A DNA stretch of 64,000 nt from Streptomyces dysideae (lineage in GTDB: Bacteria; Actinomycetota; Actinomycetes; Streptomycetales; Streptomycetaceae). Numbering within the stretch: position 1 is the first letter of the stretch; each line of letters opens with the position of its first letter. The notes under the pieces are model-generated. The model saw nothing but the letters and a program-made list of their open reading frames with translations, had not been told where the DNA came from and searched no databases. This document shows, piece after piece, positions 34,896 to 43,000 of the stretch. The DNA is taken from contig NZ_KQ949077.1 of assembly GCF_001514305.1 (NCBI RefSeq), forward strand, positions 343,109 to 407,108, in the 5' to 3' direction. Made by a program: the position numbers and the translations under genes.

Positions 34896-35693
34896 TTGTC
34901 GACACGACCGGCGGTAGCGGAGGGTCTGTTGACGTGGACGCCCGGCCGGGGCCTGATCCCGGGGCCGGCGGCCGACGGGCCGCTGCTCGTCGCGGACTCG
35001 TGGTTGCTGCGTGAGGGACACATGCGGGGGTACGGCCGCCATCGGGAGCGGTTCCTGCGCGGCTGCGGTGAGTGCGGCGGACCCGGGCCGCGTCGGCTCG
35101 TCGAGTTCTGGGACGACGTGACCGCCGCACTGCCCCGCACCGGCGAGTGGTTCCCCCGGGTGGAACTCGCCGCGGGCTCCGCGGAGCTGAGGCTCCTGCT
35201 GCGACCCGCTCCGCCGCTCGCCGCCGGCGTACGGGTCTGGGCGACGGGGCAGCCCGATCCGCGTACCGTCCCGCGGCGCAAGGGGCCGGACCTGGGCACC
35301 CTGGCCGGGGTCCGCCGGCGGGCGTCCGGCGAGGGTGCTCAGGAGGCGGTGCTGGTCGCGCCCTCCGGTGTGGTCCTGGAGGCGGCCACCGCCAGCGTGC
35401 TGTGGTGGGAGGACGACACCCTGTGCCTGCCCCCGTCACGGCTGCCCGTGCTGGCCGGGGTGACGGTCGGGCTCATCGAGGAGCACGCCCGGCGGTCCGG
35501 CATCCCGGTCGACCGTCGCGCGCGGACCGTCGCCGAGTTGGACGGTCGTGAGGTGTGGCTGGTCAACGCACTGCACGGGGTCCGGCCGGTGACGGGCTGG
35601 ACGGGACAGTCGATGAACGCCGGACCGGCGGTGCGGGCCGCCGAATGGCGGAAATGGCTGGACGACGCCATGGAGCCGCTGCCGCACAGATGA
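34896..35693 (+). CDS. Class IV aminotransferase-like protein, candidate aminodeoxychorismate lyase
   Basis: A 265-residue PLP fold-type IV protein. The N-terminal LLVADSWLLREGHMRGYGRHRERF matches the family opening, where HxxRF-like residues bind phosphate. Lys129 in RRKGPDLG is the likely PLP lysine, and GVVLEAATASVLWWEDDTLCLPP to LAGVT corresponds to the usual E-x2-SN and TP-x-L-x-GxT blocks, though SN is replaced. With the ADC synthase it would release pyruvate to give PABA; an amino-acid aminotransferase is the alternative. The start is TTG, preceded by GAGGAGGAG. Confidence 0.8.
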   Translation: MSTRPAVAEGLLTWTPGRGLIPGPAADGPLLVADSWLLREGHMRGYGRHRERFLRGCGECGGPGPRRLVEFWDDVTAALPRTGEWFPRVELAAGSAELRLLLRPAPPLAAGVRVWATGQPDPRTVPRRKGPDLGTLAGVRRRASGEGAQEAVLVAPSGVVLEAATASVLWWEDDTLCLPPSRLPVLAGVTVGLIEEHARRSGIPVDRRARTVAELDGREVWLVNALHGVRPVTGWTGQSMNAGPAVRAAEWRKWLDDAMEPLPHR

Positions 35694-35718
35694 ATCACGA
35701 ATAAATCCGGAACAGGTG

Positions 35719-35750
35719 ATCGCGCCGGGCGGAAATCCCCCCGGCGCGAT
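35719..35750. terminator. Bidirectional hairpin closing the PABA cluster
   Basis: Perfect 11-base arms atcgcgccggg (35719-35729) and cccggcgcgat (35740-35750) with a 10-base loop lie between the convergent aminotransferase and AhpD-like genes. Confidence 0.8.
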
Positions 35751-35765
35751 TTCCGCTGCCCGAAT

Positions 35766-36257
35766 TCAGTTGCCCTTCGACACGGGCTGATAAGCACCCG
35801 GCACCATACGTGTCGCAATGGCGATCCGGTTGTACGCGTTGATGACGGTGGCCGCCCAGATCAGCGCCGCGACCTGGGCCTCGTCGAAGACCTCCGCGGC
35901 CTCGGCGTAGACCGCGTCCGGCACCTGCCCGTCGTGCACCAGCGTCACCGCCTCGGTCAACACCAGTGCGGCACGCTCCCGTTCGGTGAAGAAGGGGGTC
36001 TCCCGCCAGGCGTTCAGCGCGTAGATCCGCTGCTCGGTCTCGCCCTGGGCGCGCGCGTCCTTGGTGTGCATGTCGAGGCAGAACGCACAGCCGTTGAGCT
36101 GCGAGGCGCGGATCCTGACCAGTTCCAGCAGTTCCGGTTCGACCTTCGCGTCCTGCGCCGCGGAAACGGCGGCACCGTGCAGGGAGCCCATGGCGGCGGA
36201 CACGCCGGGAGTCGTTTTCTTGAGGGCCACACGGGATATGGAATCGCTATTGCTCAT
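35766..36257 (-). CDS. Carboxymuconolactone decarboxylase / AhpD-like protein
   Basis: A 163-residue all-helical protein with the AhpD core: LVRIRASQLNGCAFCLDMHTKDARAQGET. It has the CxxC pair (CAFC) and downstream His of alkylhydroperoxidases. Members reduce peroxides using a dihydrolipoyl partner, or are carboxymuconolactone decarboxylases without the Cys. It starts at ATG 36257, 10 bases after the MocR stop, so it is probably co-transcribed with that regulator. It is paralogous to the protein at 37758. Confidence 0.9.
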   Translation of the reverse strand: MSNSDSISRVALKKTTPGVSAAMGSLHGAAVSAAQDAKVEPELLELVRIRASQLNGCAFCLDMHTKDARAQGETEQRIYALNAWRETPFFTERERAALVLTEAVTLVHDGQVPDAVYAEAAEVFDEAQVAALIWAATVINAYNRIAIATRMVPGAYQPVSKGN

Positions 36258-36267
36258 GACAGCGACT

Positions 36268-37710
36268 CTATCCAGGGAGAGGATTATCGGGGTCGCCATT
36301 TTTGAAATTGTCGAAACCCAGTGCAGCGCACAACGCGTCCAGCGTCCCCGACCACGCGTGGTCCGGCGGTGTCCCGTACCCCACGACCAGGGCGTCCAGC
36401 GGCTCGGCTCGCGCGTCGGGGTGGCGGTAGCGGGGGGTGAGACCGTCGACCAGCAGACCCCGCCAGGCCGCCGCCCGGACCACCGACCGCTCGGTGCCGG
36501 GCGGGAGGCGGAGGACGGCGTGGAGTCCCGCCGCTATGCCGGTCACCCGTACCCGCGGGGCGCGGGCCGTCAGGGCCGAGACCAGCGCGTCGCGGCGACG
36601 GCGGTAGCGCGTCCGGGCCGCCCGGACGTGGCGGTCGCAGGCGCCCGACGTGATGAACTCCGCCAGCGTCAGCTGGTCCAGGACCCCGGACGTGTCCACG
36701 CCTCCCTTGGCCCGCAGCACCTCCTCCACCACGCCCGGCGGCAGCACCATCCACGCCAGGCGCAGGCCGGGGGCCAGTGACTTGCTCGCCGTGCCCAGGT
36801 ACGCCACGTGGTCGGGGTCCAGTCCCTGGAGGGCGCCGACGGGCTGGCGGTCGTACCGGAACTCGCCGTCGTAGTCGTCCTCCAGGACCAGTCCGCCGGT
36901 GCGGCGCGCCCAGTCCACCACGGTGGCCCGGCGGTCGCGGTGCAGGGGCACGCCCATCGGGAACTGGTAGGCGGGGGTGAGCAGAACCGCGGCCTCGGAC
37001 GTCAACGGTCGGGGGTCCGTGCCCAGTTCGTCATAGGGGAGGGGGACGGTGCGCAGGCCCGCCCGCCTCTGCAGCAGCCGCCAGTGCGCATCCAGACCGT
37101 ACGACTCCACCGCCACCGTGCTCGCCCCACGCGCCCGCAGCACCTCACCCAGCAGCCTCAGGCCGTGCAGGAAACCGGCGCAAATGACGATGCGTTCGGG
37201 GTCGGCGCGCACGCCCCGGGTGCGGGAGAGGTAGCCGGCTAGGGCGGTGCGCAGTTCGACGCGGCCGCGCGGGTCGCCGTAGCCGAGGGCCTGGTACGGG
37301 GCGGCGAGGAAGGCGCGGCGCGCCGACTTGAGCCACTCCGTGCGGGGGAAGGCGGACAGGTCGGGGGTGCCGGGGACCAGGTCGTAGGTGGGGTGGGGGC
37401 GTTCGGGGCGGGGACGCGGGGCGGTGGTGGCCGTCGACGGGATCACCGTGCGGTCGGCGACGCGGGTGGCCGAGCCCTGGCGGGCGGTGAGCCAGCCCTC
37501 GGCGACCAGCTCGGCGTAGGCCTCGACGACCGTGTTTCGGGCGATGCCGAGGTCGGTGGCGAGGGAGCGGGAGGAGGGCAGGCGGGTTCCGGGGGCGAGG
37601 CGTCCGGTGCGCACCGCCTCGCGCAGGGCGTCGGTCAGGCCGCGCCGCAGGCCCGGTCCCGTCGGCTCCAGGTGGAGGTCGACGCCCAGAGTGGCCCAAG
37701 GTTTCGGCAT
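36268..37710 (-). CDS. MocR/PdxR-type regulator (GntR HTH fused to aminotransferase domain)
   Basis: A 480-residue transcription factor. Residues ~18-85 are a GntR winged helix (ALREAVRTGRLAPGTRLPSSRSLATDLGIARNTVVEAYAELVAEGWL). Residues ~110-470 are a class I aminotransferase fold with VLEDDYDGEFRY and the PLP lysine in YLGTASKSLAPGLRLAW, so PLP is probably the effector cofactor. It reads divergently from the CMD/PEP-mutase operon across only 47 bases and likely controls it. A TATGGT element about 9 bases upstream suggests a leaderless mRNA. Confidence 0.93.
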   Translation of the reverse strand: MPKPWATLGVDLHLEPTGPGLRRGLTDALREAVRTGRLAPGTRLPSSRSLATDLGIARNTVVEAYAELVAEGWLTARQGSATRVADRTVIPSTATTAPRPRPERPHPTYDLVPGTPDLSAFPRTEWLKSARRAFLAAPYQALGYGDPRGRVELRTALAGYLSRTRGVRADPERIVICAGFLHGLRLLGEVLRARGASTVAVESYGLDAHWRLLQRRAGLRTVPLPYDELGTDPRPLTSEAAVLLTPAYQFPMGVPLHRDRRATVVDWARRTGGLVLEDDYDGEFRYDRQPVGALQGLDPDHVAYLGTASKSLAPGLRLAWMVLPPGVVEEVLRAKGGVDTSGVLDQLTLAEFITSGACDRHVRAARTRYRRRRDALVSALTARAPRVRVTGIAAGLHAVLRLPPGTERSVVRAAAWRGLLVDGLTPRYRHPDARAEPLDALVVGYGTPPDHAWSGTLDALCAALGFDNFKNGDPDNPLPG

Positions 37711-37757
37711 GGAAGTGGACCATACTCCTGGGCTGCTTCGCTCCTAGGGTCGAGATC
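37711..37757. promoter_or_regulatory. Compact divergent leaderless promoters, MocR versus CMD operon
   Basis: The gap is 47 bases. TAGGGT (37745-37750) ends 7 bases before ATG 37758. On the minus strand TATGGT (37724-37719) ends 8 bases before ATG 37710. Two CTCCTxGG half-sites are near-direct repeats and may bind MocR. Confidence 0.5.
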
Positions 37758-38267
37758 ATGACGACCACTGACGAGAGCACTACGACCGTGGAGTACGCGC
37801 CCGAGCCGCCCCCGCGTCTGGACTGGGCCGCGCTCGCCCCTGACGTCTTCAAGGCCATGATCCGGCTCGACGCGGCGGCCGGACGGGGGCTCGACCCGGC
37901 ACTGCGCGAGCTGGTGAAGATCCGCGCCTCGCAGCTCAACCGCTGCGCGCTCTGCGTCGACATGCACAGCAAGGACGCGCTCGCGGCGGGCGAGAGTGTG
38001 GAGCGGATCATCCAGCTCAGCGCGTGGGAGGAGTCGGCGCACTTCTACACCGGGCGGGAGCTCGCGGCGCTCGCGCTGACCGAGGCCGTGACCGTCCTGA
38101 CGGACGGCTTCGTGCCCGACGCGGTCTACGAGCGCGCCGCCAAGCACTTCGAGGAGGCCGAGCTGGCGCAGCTGATCGCCTCGATCACGGTGATCAACGC
38201 GTGGAACCGGTTCGGCGTGACCTGCCGTATGGTCCCGGGGCACTACCGGCCGGGGCAGCACGGGTGA
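37758..38267 (+). CDS. Carboxymuconolactone decarboxylase / AhpD-like protein
   Basis: A 169-residue AhpD-fold protein with LVKIRASQLNRCALCVDMHSKDALAAGES, the CxxC (CALC) and the following HSKD. It is similar along its length to the protein at 35766 (shared RIxxLxAWxE, LxLTEAVTxLxDG, ATITVINAxNR blocks), so the pair arose by duplication around the MocR gene. A role in peroxide detoxification is likely. The stop overlaps a possible GTG start of the next gene (GTGA). Confidence 0.92.
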   Translation: MTTTDESTTTVEYAPEPPPRLDWAALAPDVFKAMIRLDAAAGRGLDPALRELVKIRASQLNRCALCVDMHSKDALAAGESVERIIQLSAWEESAHFYTGRELAALALTEAVTVLTDGFVPDAVYERAAKHFEEAELAQLIASITVINAWNRFGVTCRMVPGHYRPGQHG

Positions 38268-38278
38268 CGGGGCGCGTC

Positions 38279-39010
38279 ATGAGCAAGGTCCAGGAATTAC
38301 GCGCGCTGCATCGGGGGCGTCTCCCCGGTGATCCTCTCGTCCTGCCCGGGCCCTGGGACGCCGCCAGCGCCCGGGTCTTCGTCGAGGCCGGGTTTCCGGC
38401 GCTGGCGACGCCCAGTGCTGGGGTCGCCGCCTCGCTCGGGTACGCGGACGGGGCGACCCCGGCGGACGAGATGTTCGCGGCGGTCGCGCGGATCGTGCGG
38501 GCCGTGGACGTGCCGGTGTCGGCGGACGTCGAGGGCGGGTACGGGATTCCGCCGAAGGAGCTGGTGGAGCGGCTGCTGGAGACGGGAGCGGTGGGCTGCA
38601 ACCTCGAGGACTCCGACGGGGGAGGTGTCCTCAAGGACCCGCGGGCGCACGCCGACTGGCTCGCCGAGGTGCGGCACGCCGCCGCCGACCGGCTCTTCGT
38701 CAACGCCCGGATCGACACCTTCGACTCCGGGGACACCGATCCCAAGCAGGCCGCCGAGCAGGCCATCGAGCGGGCCGCGTTGTACGTCGCCGCGGGCGCC
38801 GACTGCGTGTATCCGATCGGCGCCCCGGCGAGCGTACTGCCGCTGCTGCGGTCCGGCATCCAAGGGCCGATCAATGTCCACGGCACGGTGACCGAGGGCC
38901 CCTCGCCCGCCGAACTCGGCGAACTCGGGGCCACCCGGATCACGTTCGGGCCGGGACTCCAGCGCAGGGCCGCTCAGGCACTGCGCGGCATCGCGGCGCG
39001 ACTGAAGTGA
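38279..39010 (+). CDS. Isocitrate lyase/PEP mutase superfamily protein
   Basis: A 243-residue TIM-barrel protein of the PEP mutase/oxaloacetate-decarboxylase-like group. The sequence has LVLPGPWDAASARVFVEAGFPALATPSAGVAASLGYAD, the Mg-binding VSADVEGGYG, GCNLEDSD, and the NARIDTF strand. The gating-loop residues for C-P bond chemistry are not evident, so a C-C lyase is more likely than phosphonate synthesis. Leu7 is a TTA codon. ATG 38279 is used; GTG 38264 coupled to the previous stop is equally possible. Confidence 0.88.
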   Translation: MSKVQELRALHRGRLPGDPLVLPGPWDAASARVFVEAGFPALATPSAGVAASLGYADGATPADEMFAAVARIVRAVDVPVSADVEGGYGIPPKELVERLLETGAVGCNLEDSDGGGVLKDPRAHADWLAEVRHAAADRLFVNARIDTFDSGDTDPKQAAEQAIERAALYVAAGADCVYPIGAPASVLPLLRSGIQGPINVHGTVTEGPSPAELGELGATRITFGPGLQRRAAQALRGIAARLK

Positions 39011-39013
39011 GGG

Positions 39014-39970
39014 TCAGGACAGCCACGCCTTCCATGTGGACTCGTGGCTGTCCACCCACTTCTTCGCCGCCTCCTCGGGCGTCAGCTTCTGGTCGGCGAT
39101 CATCAGGGAGACCTCGTTCTGGTCCTCGGTCGTCCACTTGAAGTTCTTCAGCAGAGCCGCCGCCTTGCCGCCGTTCTCGGCGAAGTCCGCGTTGAGGTAC
39201 TTCTGCAGCGGGGTGTGCGGGTAGGCGCAGGCGACCTTCTCCGGGTCCGCGTCGCAGCCCTCCTTGTACGCCGGCAGCTTCACCTCGGTCATGGGGACCT
39301 TCTCGAACAGCCACTGGGGTGAGTACCAGTACGTCAGGAAGGGCTTCTGCTCCTTGGCGAACTGCCTGATCTGCGTGATCTGCGCGGCCTCCGAACCGGC
39401 GAACACCACCTGGTAGTCCAGGTCCAGGTTGTCGACCAGTGCCTTGTCGTTGGTGATGTAGGAGGGTGAGCCGTCCATCAGCTGGCCCTTGGCGCCGCTC
39501 TCCGCGGTGCGCATCTGGTCGGCGTACTTGTTGAGGTTCTTCCACTCGGTGACGTCCGGGTGCTGTTTCGCGAAGTACGTGGGGACGTACCAGCCGATGT
39601 GGCCGGTGACCCCGAGGTCGCCGCCGCGCACGATCGTCTTCTTGTCGCCGACGTAGCGCTGCTCCTGGTCGGGGTGGCCCCAGTCCTCCAGGATCGCGTC
39701 GACCCGGCCCTGGCTGAGCGCGTCCCAGGCGGGGACCTCGTCGACCTGGACGGTGTCGACGCGGTAGCCGAGCTCGTGCTCCAGCAGGTACTGGGCGACG
39801 GCCGTGTTGGCCTGTGCGCCCACCCAGGACTGGATGGACAGGGTCACGGTCTTCGCGCCCTGGGCGTTGGCGAACGGCGAGGCCTGCTTGGTCATGTCGG
39901 CGGCGCCGCAGCCGGTCAGCAGCAGAAGCGCCGACCCGGCGGCCACCGCGGTGGTCGTACGAAGTCGCAT
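39014..39970 (-). CDS. Glycine betaine ABC transporter substrate-binding lipoprotein
   Basis: A 318-residue periplasmic-binding-type lipoprotein (signal TTTAVAAGSALLLLTGCGAADM, lipobox LTGC). The OpuAC-type domain includes VTLSIQSWVGAQANTAVAQYLLEHELGYRVD, WDALSQGRVDAILEDWGHPDQ and WYVPTYFAKQHP. Trp/Tyr-rich positions that make the aromatic cage for the trimethylammonium group are present. It is last in the five-gene betaine operon, one base after the permease stop. Confidence 0.92.
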   Translation of the reverse strand: MRLRTTTAVAAGSALLLLTGCGAADMTKQASPFANAQGAKTVTLSIQSWVGAQANTAVAQYLLEHELGYRVDTVQVDEVPAWDALSQGRVDAILEDWGHPDQEQRYVGDKKTIVRGGDLGVTGHIGWYVPTYFAKQHPDVTEWKNLNKYADQMRTAESGAKGQLMDGSPSYITNDKALVDNLDLDYQVVFAGSEAAQITQIRQFAKEQKPFLTYWYSPQWLFEKVPMTEVKLPAYKEGCDADPEKVACAYPHTPLQKYLNADFAENGGKAAALLKNFKWTTEDQNEVSLMIADQKLTPEEAAKKWVDSHESTWKAWLS

Positions 39971-39971
39971 G

Positions 39972-41912
39972 TCACGCTCCCTTCTTGGTGCGGCGTTCGG
40001 TCGGCTGCGTCACCCGGTCCAGCATCAGACCGAGGCAGACGATCGCGGCACCGGCCACCAGACCGGTCGCCAGGTCGCCCTGTGCGAGGCCGAAGACGAC
40101 GTCGTAGCCGAGCGCGCCACCGCCGACCAGGCCGCCGATGATGACGACGGCGAGGACGAGGACCACGCCCTGGTTGACCGCCAGCAGCAACGACCGGCGG
40201 GCGAGCGGGAGTTGGACCTGCCGCAGCTGCTGGGCGCTGGTCGCGCCGAGCGAGCGGGCCGACTCCAGGGCGGCCGGGTCCACCTGGCGCAGGCCCTGGG
40301 TGGTGATGCGGACGACGGCGGGGAGCGCGTAGACGACGGCCGCCGCGACGGCCGGGGCGCGGCCGACGCCGAAGAGGGCGACGACCGGGATCAGGTACAC
40401 GAACTGCGGCATCGTCTGGAAGACGTCCAGGACGGGCCGCAGGGCGCGCTCGAAGCGGTCGCTGCGAGCCGCCGCGATGCCGGTCGCGAAGCCCAGGACG
40501 AGGGTGACGGCGACCGCCGCCAGGACCTGGGACAGCGTGTCCAGCGACGGCTGCCACACGCCGAGAACGCCGATCGCGGCCATGGCGAGGACCGCGGTGA
40601 GCGCGGTGTGCCAGGTGCCGATCAGCCAGGCGAGGGCGGCGACGATGAGCAGCACGGACCACCAGGGCAGCCACTGGAGGCCGTCGCGGACGGGGTCCAG
40701 GACCCAGGTGGTGAAGTGGCCCGCCCACTCGGCGGTGCCGCCGACGACCGGGACGCCCGAGTAGAGGTGGGCGGTCATCCAGTCGACGGCCCGGTTGACC
40801 GGGTCGGCGATGTTCAGGGACCAGGCCTCGGGCCAGTCGAGGCGGCCCGCCAGACGCCCGGCCACGGCGATGGCCACGGCGGCGGCGAGGGCGTACGCCC
40901 AGTGCACCGGGGACTTCCGCTCGGTACCGAGCCGCTCCCCCGCCGCGGCCGTCACCCGGTCCAGGACGACGGCCAGCAGCACGATCGGGATACCGGCCGC
41001 CAGCGCCGCGCCGACGTCGACCGACGCCAGCGCCTGGTAGACGCGGTCACCGAGGCCGCCCGCGCCGATGACCGACGCGATGACCGCCATGGACAGCGCC
41101 ATCATGATCGTCTGGTTGAGGCCGAGGAGGAGTTCCTTGCGGGCCAGCGGGATCCGGGCGGTCAGCAGGCGCTGGCGTGCGGTGGAGCCGAGGGACTCGA
41201 CCGCCTCCAGCACCTCCTTGTCGGCGCCGCGCAGGCCGAGGGCGGTGAGGCGGGCCATCGGCGGGGCGGCGTAGACGACGGTGGCCAGGACGGCGGCGGG
41301 GACGCCGATGCCGAAGACCAGGACGACGGGCAGCAGGTACGCGAACGCCGGGAGCACCTGCATGGTGTCCAGGACCGGGCGCAGGGCACGGTCCATACGG
41401 TCCGACAGACCGGCGGCGAGCCCGAGCAGCGCGCCCACGACGGCCGAGGCGAGGACCGCGACGACCATCAGGGCGAGAGTCTGCATGGTGGGGATCCACA
41501 TGCCGAGCAGACCGCAGGTGAGGAATCCGGCGGCGGTGCCGAGAGCGAGCCGCACGCCCGCGACCCGCCAGGCGACGAGGGCGGCGATGGCCGTCACCCC
41601 GGCCCAGCCGGCGGCGAGCAGCACCAGGTACACGGCGCGTACGGAGAGCACGACGGCGTTGCTGATGTGGCCGAAGAAGTAGAGGAACAGGGGGTGGCTG
41701 TCCCGGTTGTCGATGATCCAGTCGCTGGTTCTGGCCAGCGGCTCGGAGAGGTCGACGGTCAGGGCGTCCGGCCAGGCGCCGCTCGCCCAGCGGGCGTTGG
41801 CGAGGGGGACGAGGATCGCGGCGACGAGGGCGAGCAGGAGGAGTTTGCGGACGGCGGGCTGTTTGAGGGCGCCGGGGATGGTCCGGGGCGCGGTCGCGGT
41901 GAGCGTTGCCAT
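39972..41912 (-). CDS. Glycine betaine ABC transporter permease, tandem-duplicated
   Basis: A 646-residue permease made of two ProW-like units. Each has the binding-protein-dependent transport motif: GADKEVLEAVESLGSTARQRLLTARIPLARKEL in the first and VDPAALESARSLGATSAQQLRQVQLPLARRSL in the second. Each unit has about five to seven membrane helices, so one polypeptide can form the whole channel. This fused architecture is common in actinobacteria. The ATG overlaps the ATPase stop (ATGA). Confidence 0.92.
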   Translation of the reverse strand: MATLTATAPRTIPGALKQPAVRKLLLLALVAAILVPLANARWASGAWPDALTVDLSEPLARTSDWIIDNRDSHPLFLYFFGHISNAVVLSVRAVYLVLLAAGWAGVTAIAALVAWRVAGVRLALGTAAGFLTCGLLGMWIPTMQTLALMVVAVLASAVVGALLGLAAGLSDRMDRALRPVLDTMQVLPAFAYLLPVVLVFGIGVPAAVLATVVYAAPPMARLTALGLRGADKEVLEAVESLGSTARQRLLTARIPLARKELLLGLNQTIMMALSMAVIASVIGAGGLGDRVYQALASVDVGAALAAGIPIVLLAVVLDRVTAAAGERLGTERKSPVHWAYALAAAVAIAVAGRLAGRLDWPEAWSLNIADPVNRAVDWMTAHLYSGVPVVGGTAEWAGHFTTWVLDPVRDGLQWLPWWSVLLIVAALAWLIGTWHTALTAVLAMAAIGVLGVWQPSLDTLSQVLAAVAVTLVLGFATGIAAARSDRFERALRPVLDVFQTMPQFVYLIPVVALFGVGRAPAVAAAVVYALPAVVRITTQGLRQVDPAALESARSLGATSAQQLRQVQLPLARRSLLLAVNQGVVLVLAVVIIGGLVGGGALGYDVVFGLAQGDLATGLVAGAAIVCLGLMLDRVTQPTERRTKKGA

Positions 41913-43000
41913 CAGACCGCCTCCTTGTGAGGCTCCGTTCCGGCCACCACCCCGAGCAGCCGCTCGTGGTCGACGACTCCGAGGCAGCGCCCGTCCTCCA
42001 CCACGCAGGCGGCCGCACCGCTGCGGGCGACGACCCTGATCGCGTCGGCGACCACCTCGTCGGGGGCGAGGGCACCGGGATGCCCCGGGCCGCCGCAGTC
42101 CCCGGCGCGCATGGCCGTACGCACCGTCATGACCTGCTCGCGCGGCACGTCCCGGACGAACTCGCGGACGTAGTCGTCGGCCGGCGAGCCGACGATCTCC
42201 TCGGGGGTACCGAGCTGGACCACGGCGCCGTCGCGCATCAGGGCGATGCGGTCACCGAGCTTGAGCGCCTCGCTCAGGTCGTGGGTGATGAAGACCATCG
42301 TGCGGCCCTCTTCGCGGTGCAGGCGGATGACCTCCTCCTGCATGTCCCGCCGGATCAGCGGGTCGAGCGCGCTGAACGGCTCGTCGAACAGGAGGACCTC
42401 CGGGTCCACCGCCAACGCCCGTGCCAGACCGACGCGTTGGCGCTGGCCGCCGGACAGCTGGCTGGGCCTGCGGTGCTCCATGCCCTCCAGGCCGACCTTG
42501 GCGACGACCTCGGCGGCCCTGGCACGGCGTTCCGCCTTGCCCAGGCCCTGGATCTCGAGGCCGTACGCCACGTTGTCGAGGACCGTGCGGTGCGGGAGCA
42601 GCCCGAAGTGCTGGAAGACCATCGCCGCGCGGTGCCGGCGCAGTTCGCGCAGTCGCGTCCTGTCCATCGCGCGGACGTCCTCGCCGTCGATGGCTATGGT
42701 GCCCGCCGTCGGTTCGATCAGCCGGGTCAGACAGCGCACCAGGGTGGACTTGCCGGAGCCGGACAGGCCCATCACGACGAAGACCTCGCCCTTGCGGACG
42801 TCGAACGACACGTCCCTGACCGCGGCCGTGCAGCCGGTGCGGGTGCGCAGCTCGGCGGGGGCCAGCGCGGCCAGCTCCGGGTCCGCGGGCACTCGGTCGG
42901 CCTTGGGGCCGAAGACCTTCCACAGGCCCTCGACGGAGAAGACAGGGGTCGTACCGATAGCGCTACCAGAGGTCGTACTGCTGGTTGTCGTGCTGCTCAT
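41912..43000 (-). CDS. Glycine betaine/proline ABC transporter ATPase
   Basis: A 362-residue ATPase of the ProV/OpuAA type. Walker A is [19 protein letters not shown], the signature is [16 protein letters not shown], Walker B is [23 protein letters not shown], and the switch His is [17 protein letters not shown]. The C-terminal part ([24 protein letters not shown]) is CBS-like, the module that senses ionic strength in OpuA. ATG 43000 overlaps the betA stop; a GTG one codon upstream is also usable. Confidence 0.94.
   Translation of the reverse strand: MSSTTTSSTTSGSAIGTTPVFSVEGLWKVFGPKADRVPADPELAALAPAELRTRTGCTAAVRDVSFDVRKGEVFVVMGLSGSGKSTLVRCLTRLIEPTAGTIAIDGEDVRAMDRTRLRELRRHRAAMVFQHFGLLPHRTVLDNVAYGLEIQGLGKAERRARAAEVVAKVGLEGMEHRRPSQLSGGQRQRVGLARALAVDPEVLLFDEPFSALDPLIRRDMQEEVIRLHREEGRTMVFITHDLSEALKLGDRIALMRDGAVVQLGTPEEIVGSPADDYVREFVRDVPREQVMTVRTAMRAGDCGGPGHPGALAPDEVVADAIRVVARSGAAACVVEDGRCLGVVDHERLLGVVAGTEPHKEAV

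Noticed and set aside
38279..39010. Phosphonate biosynthesis by the PEP-mutase-like protein
   Set aside because: No phosphonopyruvate decarboxylase or other phosphonate gene is adjacent, and the mutase gating-loop motif is not evident.
39804..41930. A 708-codon plus-strand frame opposite the betaine permease
   Set aside because: The minus strand encodes a clear duplicated permease; the plus frame is Gln/Asp/Arg-rich shadow translation.
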